Below are positions 57,607 through 64,000 of a stretch of 64,000 nt of DNA, in pieces. A program made the translations under genes and the position numbers. This stretch comes from Saksenaea vasiformis B4078 (lineage: Eukaryota > Mucoromycota > Mucoromycetes > Mucorales > Saksenaeaceae), in the NCBI GenBank assembly GCA_000697055.1, contig JNDT01002218.1, forward strand, positions 1 through 64,000, given 5' to 3'. Numbering within the stretch: position 1 is the first letter of the stretch; each line of letters opens with the position of its first letter. A model generated the notes under the pieces. That model searched no databases. It was not told the origin of the DNA and saw only the letters and a program-made list of their open reading frames with translations.

Positions 57607-59155
57607 TTACAGCATGGCGGTTTCCTGTACTTGATCGCTCTGACCAACAACATGGCGTCGAAGGTAGTCGTTCAAAAAGCGACCATTTGGATCTAGTTGT
57701 CGTCGAATTTGCAAAAACGCGTTGAATTTTGGATAAGAAGCTTGAAGATCCTTGCGTGATTGACCATGTGCCTTTGCCCAATGTGGACGACCCCCATGTT
57801 TGCGCATGATATCTTCATATCCTTTCCAGTACTTTTTGTACGGCACAGGGTTACCATAGGGTCTATATGTACTCGTTAACGTTTTTTCATACAAAAACCT
57901 TTTCCGTCCCACCTGTACATAATGACACCGATATAGCATGTCTTCCGACCGTAGGCGGGACTCAACCATACGTCGTCGCTGTCGACAAACCGAATTTCTA
58001 CCGGGAAATGGACTTTTAAGTCATTGGTACGAATAAAGGTATTCAACTGTTGCAATGCTTCGGGGGCAGCTTCCCATGGAATTGCCCATTCGTTCACATA
58101 CTGCGGAAAGAGACAGTCAAAGTTGAACACTTTGTGAGAATCGTCTATCACATGTAGTGGTCGTGAATGCACCGTATTAAACATAAAACGGGTGAGAGCT
58201 GGGATGACTTCAGGTCTATACCGAGACGCATTGAGCATTGCTTGATAGAGATGCACACCAACGCCTCGTTCTACCAACCAACCCCGACTAGTTTCTGCCT
58301 TTTGCGGTTTCTCTGTACGGTTGGCGCGCCAGACAACGCAGTCATCCGTATGTGGATACCACCATACACGGACATGCTCTGCCGAATGGATAACAGCATC
58401 CCAGTCGGCCAAGACGTTTGGCATCTTGTATGGTTTTTGAATAGCTTCCAAGCGGAATGCCGGCTCTGCTTGAAGAGTTACCCGGGTGATAATGCCTAAT
58501 GCGCCCAAACTGCAACGAGCAGCATCAAACACTTCTGGATGACTAGTTTTTGAACAATGTAACAACTGGCCTTCTGCAGTTAATAAAGTCAGGTCTACTA
58601 TCTTCAAGAAGGGAAGAATTAATCAATTTGTTAGCATTTTCCGACGGGCTTTACCATGGTGGACAGGCAACCAAAATGAGCCCCTGTGCCATGTGTTGCT
58701 GTCGACATGACACCTGCAATCGATTGATCGGAAATGGAACCGAGATTACTCAGAGCTAGGCCATTCTCTCCAAGTACTTGATGCAGCAAGTGCAGTGACA
58801 TGCCAGCCTCCACTGTGACAATGCATTTTCTCTTATCAACCTGAAGCAATCGGTTCATGCTGTCCAAATTGACAAGCCATCCCCGAGTACATGCCAAATC
58901 ACTCGGGGAATGACCACTGCCGCATACTTTGATCGTCTTCTCGTGTTTGTTGGCAAGATGAATAATCTAATCATGTCATAAGAAGGGGTAACATGTTGGT
59001 ACCTGTCTTACCTTGATTAGCTCGGCTTCGGTTGACGGTGTGAAGTAGAGCTCGGGGCTGCAGGAAAATGTCTTTGCCCAGTTATGAAAAATATGATTTT
59101 CTTCTGCAATGGCTTGCAGCGAGGGCTCGAGCTGGATTTTCTGCAGGCTTGTCAT
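57607..59155 (-). CDS. ALO1: D-arabinono-1,4-lactone oxidase
   Basis: Four exons (59012-59155, 58655-58966, 57913-58601, 57607-57862), 466 aa. An N-terminal FAD-binding PCMH domain contains VCGSGHSPSD, with the His used for covalent flavin in this family, and SNLGSISDQSIAGVMSTATH. The C-terminal ALO domain has the WWYPHTDD stretch and ends with the GGRPHWAK motif. The enzyme oxidises D-arabinono-1,4-lactone to D-erythroascorbate at the outer mitochondrial membrane, the last step of the fungal ascorbate-analogue pathway. Length fits the Schizosaccharomyces enzyme better than the longer Saccharomyces one. All introns keep frame with GT-AG ends. Confidence 0.95.
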
Positions 59156-59419
59156 AGTTATGGACGATAATGAAATAAAAAGAGGCTCGGGCAGTCATCC
59201 CCGCCGAATCTGTGCCGCTGAAAGACACACAGAACGCAGTCCATCATCGGCTTTCTTTCTCCTAACGTAACTGTGGCACCCTGTGGCATGCCGTACACGC
59301 AAACGGAGTCAGTACTCATACTGGAAACATGAGAAACGTGCCCACCATGCCATTAGTCAAGATAGACTCCTGAATGTATGGATAACCTGAAATAACAGAA
59401 AGAAGGTTTCCTCGAAGGA

Positions 59420-59794
59420 TTATACATTATCTACGTGGACAGCAGCCATATGCTCTATGGTAGTACGTGCGCTTGGGGAACACAGGATACGACCATCCAA
59501 CGCATGCAGAGCTTTTACAGGCTCAGCCCAAGATGCCATGGTAGCATAGCTATCGGCTGAGCCATGAAGCCTCTTAAAAGTCTCCTAGTAACCGAAAAGT
59601 GCCTGAAAAGTTAAGATGATATACGGCATCTGTTCTTCAGATTTAACTTAAGTAGGCGTAGTAGTTTGTGTCTCTGGCTATTGCTCAGTATCGGTCAGAG
59701 TTACTGGCAGCCAAAAAACGATTAGTAAGCTATGTAGTACCTCGCATTCTGAAGACAAATGTGCCTGTAGACGGTCCGTTTCTAATAGAGTGCT
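59420..59794 (-). pseudogene. Decayed 124-codon frame with three internal stops
   Basis: One continuous minus-strand frame with protein-like sequence (LETDRLQAHLSSECEVLHSL, VKSEEQMPYIILTFQALFGY, ETFKRLHGSADSYATMASWA) is broken only by TAG (59678-59680), TAA (59648-59650) and TAG (59585-59587). Another frame just upstream (59730-59894) carries NGPSTGTFVFRMR and may be the preceding part, offset by a frameshift. All three stops are one C-to-T step from CAA/CAG. Family not recognised. Confidence 0.45.
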
Positions 59795-59894
59795 TTACGT
59801 AGGTGACAGGTATTACCTTTGTAGATATCGAATAGTCACTAAAACGTAGTAGCTGTTGGTTTTGGTCTTTCAGGAAAGCTCTTAGGCGTTGCAT

Positions 59895-60100
59895 GAAGGA
59901 ATTCCCTTCCTTATCATTGTAGTGATTGAGTTATTAATAATAGGATCTGGATAATAGTCTATGTACATTGAATAACGGAGAAAACCACCGTGTAAATACA
60001 AAAATGGAAACGCTGGCTGAATCAGTTTGTCAGATTGTATGCATCCGACACGCTGCTTTGTTCAGTACGACCACAAATGATAAATGGCGTGTTTCGCGTG
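59895..60100. other. Spacer between two relic frames
   Basis: AT-rich. No coding-like sequence seen. Confidence 0.4.
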
Positions 60101-60670
60101 TTAGCACATATCGCATATCGCTTTACTTGTGTCAATCAATGTTTCTAGGTTCGCCAGTGTCTCCTCGTATCTACCGGTAATGACAGCAGGATAGTCAGGT
60201 TTTCTGCACAGATACCAAAATGCATCGTTAACAGCAAGCCACAGTTTCATGCCCTTCAAAGTAAAAACGGAAGGAAGATCATCCAAAGATTAGGGAAAAT
60301 GGACACAGGCAATTTCTTAAAAGGCGTAGAACCCCATTGGGAACAAGTCGAGAGATGAAAAATGCGATATTGGACTCTAAGAGGTAAAGAAGTAGAGACA
60401 CACGTTGGATGCTCCGCAGCTGGTTTTGGTTTTTGGTCTTACCATGAATTTGAAAAGCAAGCCATCCAATTTGTTCACGTCGATTGCGTTTGTTGAAAAT
60501 TGCCAAACGAAGGGTGTCCACGCAGAGAAGATACTTGTTTGCATTATCTTCATCCACTTCCACTTCGCCGTGCCCAGTGCTGCCATCGTATTCGAGTGGT
60601 CGTTTCTCGGCAATGACCGCATCTGGACGCGATTTTCCACCTTCAGTTGCGATCACATTTATCCAACGTC
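60101..60670 (-). pseudogene. Degenerate copy of a multicopy Mucoromycota gene family
   Basis: Starts near NVIATEGGKSRPDAVIAEKR, continues with GHGEVEVDEDNANKYLLCVD to WLAFQIHG, then a clean intron (GTAAGA...CTCTTAG), then SNIAFFISRLVPNG. A 1-nt frameshift and two TAA stops follow before SLDDLPSVFTLKGMKLWLAV and NDAFWYLC, ending TAA at about 60101. The order (acidic K-V-D block, FYL/FFISRL-type strand, LP..F...K, NAFW.LC) recalls a repetitive uncharacterised family seen many times in Mucorales genomes. That family match rests on memory of its pattern, not a search. Confidence 0.5.
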
Positions 60671-61407
60671 AATGTACAAGCCTATCTGGGTAGCACATTA
60701 AACATGAAAGCGGAGGATCGGAGTATGCACTCCATAATTCGCTTTCACTGGTGTCATTATTACAGGATGATCATGGCTTTCGGAAAGCCCAAAAGTCGAG
60801 TGAATTCTGCATGTTCGCGTCACCACACATACTCTCTTTCAAAAAACCTTTTCCAAGTAAAACGAGTATATTCTCTTTAGAAACGTTTTTACTGTCGTAT
60901 GGAAGCAATCATTGCAATCAACTATACTCCTTAGAACACTGACAGTTGCATATTTATTCGTCATCTTTCGAATCGGGAAACGATTTTGCATTTACAAAAT
61001 TTCTGAACATCCGCCAGAGAAAAGGAAACAGGATAGTAACATAGAGCAGTTCTGGTATGGTTATTGCAGTTTGGGACTGAACGTCCACAACGCGATATGG
61101 GATAAAGGCTAATGAAAAGGTTGTCTGCGCTCTTTAGTCCAACCAAAAGTCCTTGCTAAAAAAGTCTATTTCCTTAGCAAGAGGTTCTTTTCTCGTTTGG
61201 ATATAAAGGAGGAGGCGACAACCGACTCCCTGGCCGATAAGTTCATATCGTCTGTTTAGATACGTCTCCTGAAGGATGGCGAAGAAAAAAAAGTTGTCGT
61301 GTTGAGGGCAAGCTTCATTTGAAATTACGTCACTTGTGGCTTACACCCCTCTCAATCATCCCGAGGCTGTTGGGTTCGTTGAAGGACCTGTCCCACATGC
61401 CGCAAGG
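60671..61407. other. Intergenic region upstream of the PPR gene
   Basis: No coding-like frame beyond a non-ATG extension of the PPR frame (from 61336, GTG). ATATAAAGG at about 61201 on the + strand is a possible TATA box of the PPR gene. Confidence 0.45.
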
Positions 61408-63447
61408 ATGATGCATTGGCCCAATAAATGCAATGTGTCTAGAAGCATTCGTACACTATTTTCCAGGGCCTACGTATCTCCTCGTTTGGGAACAAACTTA
61501 GCAACGTTGCCTTCCATGGAGATACGATACCTTACGCAACAAAGACATGTGTCGTCAGCCAAATTGCTAAGACATATGGTGACCAGCCCTACTGTCGATC
61601 GAGAAATTTATGAACAGTGCGGAACTAAATCATCTCTCGCGATGCAGCCTAAGAATATCGACATGTACGCGTTATTTGAGCAACAGTACAACAGTACTCA
61701 AAACGATTCCCGGCATCCAACGAGCGAATGTGACATGAGTTGGAACGAGATCGAGACAATGTTTCAGCACGTCCCAATAGCCAAAGATCGCCACACTCTC
61801 TATAGTGAATTTGCAAAGTTGCCTGTGGCAACCGTGACGAAGTTACTGACACCGTGGCTTGAACAAGCACGCGTTCGTGACCCTGCAGGGCGTCGAGTAT
61901 GGAGGATTATCAAGCATCTGACGTCTTTCTGGGATCATGAGACTAAAAAAGCAGTAATGAACATGGTTGAAGACGAGCGGTTGCGTTTGCATCTCTTTGA
62001 GTTACAACTTCCCGAATACCGCAAGTCGAAAAATCTGCAGAGCATGCTAGAGGCCATGCCAACCACAGCATCCCCGGAATTGTACCTGAAGATCTATAAC
62101 ACGATGTTGAATGTATGTTTACGTCATGGACAACTGGACCATGTTGAGCAGGTCATCGATCGGATGAAACAGACTGTGGTCCCTGACGCAGTAACATACA
62201 ACGTTTGGATCAGGTCAAAGCTCGTAGTAAAGAATCTAGCGGAGGCGGAGGCGATCTACCGTACGATGATTGATTCTGGTGTGGAACCGACAACTTCAAC
62301 TTACAATAGCTTTATTAAGTACGCTTGTCGAAACAAAGCTTGGGGTGACGTTTTGAAATGGTCAGATCGATTAGGAGCCACCGCGACCGCCAACTCCATA
62401 ACACTGCGAATCCTTCTAGGAGAAATCACCGAGCACAAAGATAACCGACTTGTTTCTGCGTTTGAGCGCGCCGCAAATACGTGCCTGTTCGCGTTACCTA
62501 GCAACGAAGTAGTTTTGAATCCATGTATCGGGGCGTTGCTTCGCCACAATCGTACCGATACTGCTCTTAGGATCCTCAAACGACTGTTTGATCAGTATAA
62601 ACACGAGCCGCCAACATTGCGTGCGTGTAATTTGTTAATACTTGCACTGGCCCAAAAAGGAGATTGTGGATACGCTCACAAAATACTGAACTCCATGGTC
62701 AAAGTCAAAGAACTGCCCAAGCCAGATGTTGTTAGTTATACCACACTTATTCACGGTTATTTGGAGGCTCCCACTGCAGCGGATATCGAACTTGTACTTT
62801 CCCTATATCAAGAAATGCGTAGTCAAGGTATCCAGTCAAATGTAACCTTACAGACAACGCTGCTGAACGCAATTGTGAAGTCAAAGTTTGCGGATTTGAA
62901 GAGTGCTACAGCACTGTTCCAATTGATGGTAATGGAGGAAGATGAACAAAGGAAGCATGTAGTATCCCAAAGTAAAGACAAATCTGCGGTTTTACGGAGG
63001 GCTACATCATTGTTTCACCAAATGAAGAACGCAGATGGAACGCAAAGGATTTCACAGACGATTATGTATAACGTCATGATGGACGCTTATTTTATTCATC
63101 ACTGGAGACGTAATCAGACACATGCACCCTATACATTATTAAAAGAAGCAGCACGGAAGCGGATTCTTTCAACATCAACATTGAATATTTGGGTACGTGG
63201 TCTGTGCCTACTTCAGCGCGATCCCGAAGCGACTGAGCGGATGGTTTGCTGGTTTGAGCAGCGAGGTATAAAGATGAACGAAAGGACGCTGTGGCTCCTG
63301 GTTAGAGGGAATTGCTTAATAAAGCGCTGGGATCTCGCAAGGCATTGGCTACAAGTTTTCGAAGAAGAAAAGGGCCACGTTATCCAAGGACGCGGGCTGA
63401 AGTACATGAAGTCAATCGTTTTAGAAAAAACAAGCAAGACTGTATAA
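61408..63447 (+). CDS. Pentatricopeptide-repeat (PPR) protein, probably mitochondrial
   Basis: Intronless, 679 aa from the first of two adjacent ATG codons at 61408. The frame is open upstream to 61336, but without another ATG. The N-terminus is basic and low in acidic residues (NKCNVSRSIRTLFSRAYVSPR), as in a mitochondrial targeting peptide. PPR motifs run through the middle, for example VTYNVWIRSKLVVKNLAEAE with IYRTMIDSGVEPTTSTYNSF (about residues 270-315), and VVSYTTLIHGYLEA and MYNVMMDAYF later. Such proteins bind organellar RNA and act in its processing, stability or translation; the RNA target is unknown. Charged linkers interrupt the repeat array. Confidence 0.9.
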   Translation: MMHWPNKCNVSRSIRTLFSRAYVSPRLGTNLATLPSMEIRYLTQQRHVSSAKLLRHMVTSPTVDREIYEQCGTKSSLAMQPKNIDMYALFEQQYNSTQNDSRHPTSECDMSWNEIETMFQHVPIAKDRHTLYSEFAKLPVATVTKLLTPWLEQARVRDPAGRRVWRIIKHLTSFWDHETKKAVMNMVEDERLRLHLFELQLPEYRKSKNLQSMLEAMPTTASPELYLKIYNTMLNVCLRHGQLDHVEQVIDRMKQTVVPDAVTYNVWIRSKLVVKNLAEAEAIYRTMIDSGVEPTTSTYNSFIKYACRNKAWGDVLKWSDRLGATATANSITLRILLGEITEHKDNRLVSAFERAANTCLFALPSNEVVLNPCIGALLRHNRTDTALRILKRLFDQYKHEPPTLRACNLLILALAQKGDCGYAHKILNSMVKVKELPKPDVVSYTTLIHGYLEAPTAADIELVLSLYQEMRSQGIQSNVTLQTTLLNAIVKSKFADLKSATALFQLMVMEEDEQRKHVVSQSKDKSAVLRRATSLFHQMKNADGTQRISQTIMYNVMMDAYFIHHWRRNQTHAPYTLLKEAARKRILSTSTLNIWVRGLCLLQRDPEATERMVCWFEQRGIKMNERTLWLLVRGNCLIKRWDLARHWLQVFEEEKGHVIQGRGLKYMKSIVLEKTSKTV

Positions 63448-64000
63448 AGTACAAGGCATGCATACCACACGCAATCCCTCTCCCTTTCTCCATTGTCACC
63501 TATTCCCGATTATGTATAGTTCATTATCTATTTTCCCACCACTCTGTAATAAACCTTGTTGTTTGATTTCGCAACCGCTTGGAGTCCCCATTTCGCATCT
63601 CGCCAACGTCCTAGAAATAATTCTATTGTTTGCAAGTGGTGCCGACGTTCAGCTGAGATCGGTGTCTGATGTACAACGATCGAAAAACTTTTAGTCAAAG
63701 TATCATGAGAGCATTGCGGATCAGATAATGGTTAAACGTGAGAATCTTCCAATTAAGTGGCCGACGTCCAACTAAGCGACTGTTGGCTGCAGGTAGATAG
63801 GACACAATTTTGAACAAACCGCTGTCACTTCCTTTTTGCGCAAATCCCGACGAACTGCTAGCAACTATGATGTATTCCAATTAAAAGATAGCCAGGCTGA
63901 GTGCGGGTTTATCTCAGGTAATCCGTACTCTCAGCCAGGCTGACACTAAAGTAAGTTTGCTAAGCTGCTTAGCAACGCTTTTCGTGATCGCACGTTTTCT
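63448..64000. other. Intergenic region to the window end
   Basis: 3' UTR of the PPR gene, then short frames with no motif. Near the end, AGCCAGGCTGA occurs twice (about 63890 and 63935), partly inverted relative to neighbouring CTCAGCC. No gene seen. Confidence 0.45.

Noticed and set aside
61336..61407. PPR protein start at the GTG at 61336
   Set aside because: Nuclear fungal genes rarely start at GTG. Two ATG codons follow at 61408 and 61411, and the targeting-like sequence begins there.

Overview
The window is nuclear DNA of a filamentous fungus, most likely a Mucoromycota (Mucorales-type) species. The evidence is intron-rich protein genes with short GT-AG introns (about 40-110 nt), short intergenic spaces alternating with AT-rich, repeat-bearing stretches, an intronless eukaryotic tRNA-Arg, a fungal-only gene set (URC4/DUF1688, Yap1/Pap1-like bZIP, D-arabinono-1,4-lactone oxidase, PAPS reductase, fungal-type GT8), and degenerate elements that resemble multicopy families of Mucoromycota. 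The species cannot be named from sequence alone. I built exon models by hand. Every model given with exon coordinates keeps its reading frame across all junctions, but no transcript data were available.

Layout. 1-2.2 kb is a repeat and transposon zone (16-bp tandem repeat, CAGTAC-rich cluster, LTR-like segments, a 53-bp-arm hairpin) around a tRNA-Arg(ACG). 4.6-7.9 kb holds URC4 (+) facing a Yap1-like bZIP factor (-). 8.6-13.3 kb has transposase and recombinase relics around a PRELI/UPS lipid-transfer gene (+). 13.7-16.1 kb has PAPS reductase (-) and an unrecognised spliced gene (-). 16.3-22.7 kb has a WD40/DUF2415-like gene (+), a three-KH FUBP-like RNA-binding protein (-) and an ER thioredoxin-like membrane protein (-). 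24-28.2 kb is rich in decayed frames, a secreted-protein gene broken by an in-frame TGA and an unrecognised two-exon gene. 28.4-31.7 kb has a two-domain GNAT protein and an UNC-93-like transporter. 33.3-40 kb has copies of a dispersed repeat flanking PPP4R1 (+). 41-46.4 kb has an NDUFA4/B12D protein (-), a CENP-X-like histone-fold protein (+) and striatin (-). 48.4-52.5 kb has a GT8 glycosyltransferase (-), tRNA-splicing endonuclease subunit Sen34 (+) and a cysteine-rich single-pass membrane protein (+). 53.3-59.2 kb has another repeat copy, a 22-exon CLC antiporter (+) and D-arabinono-1,4-lactone oxidase (-). 59.4-60.7 kb holds two decayed frames. 61.4-63.4 kb is a PPR protein (+).

Functional links. 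The genes are housekeeping genes of unrelated pathways and do not form a pathway cluster. Loose themes are redox and sulfur metabolism (Yap1-like factor, PAPS reductase, lactone oxidase, ER thioredoxin), mitochondrial function (PRELI, NDUFA4, PPR, lactone oxidase) and phosphatase scaffolds (PPP4R1 and striatin about 4 kb apart). No convincing new multi-gene system was found. The most unusual observations are the nine internal TAA/TAG stops in three relic frames, all compatible with C-to-T decay, one secreted-protein frame broken only by a TGA, two long near-perfect hairpins, and a probable GC-AG intron in the CLC gene.
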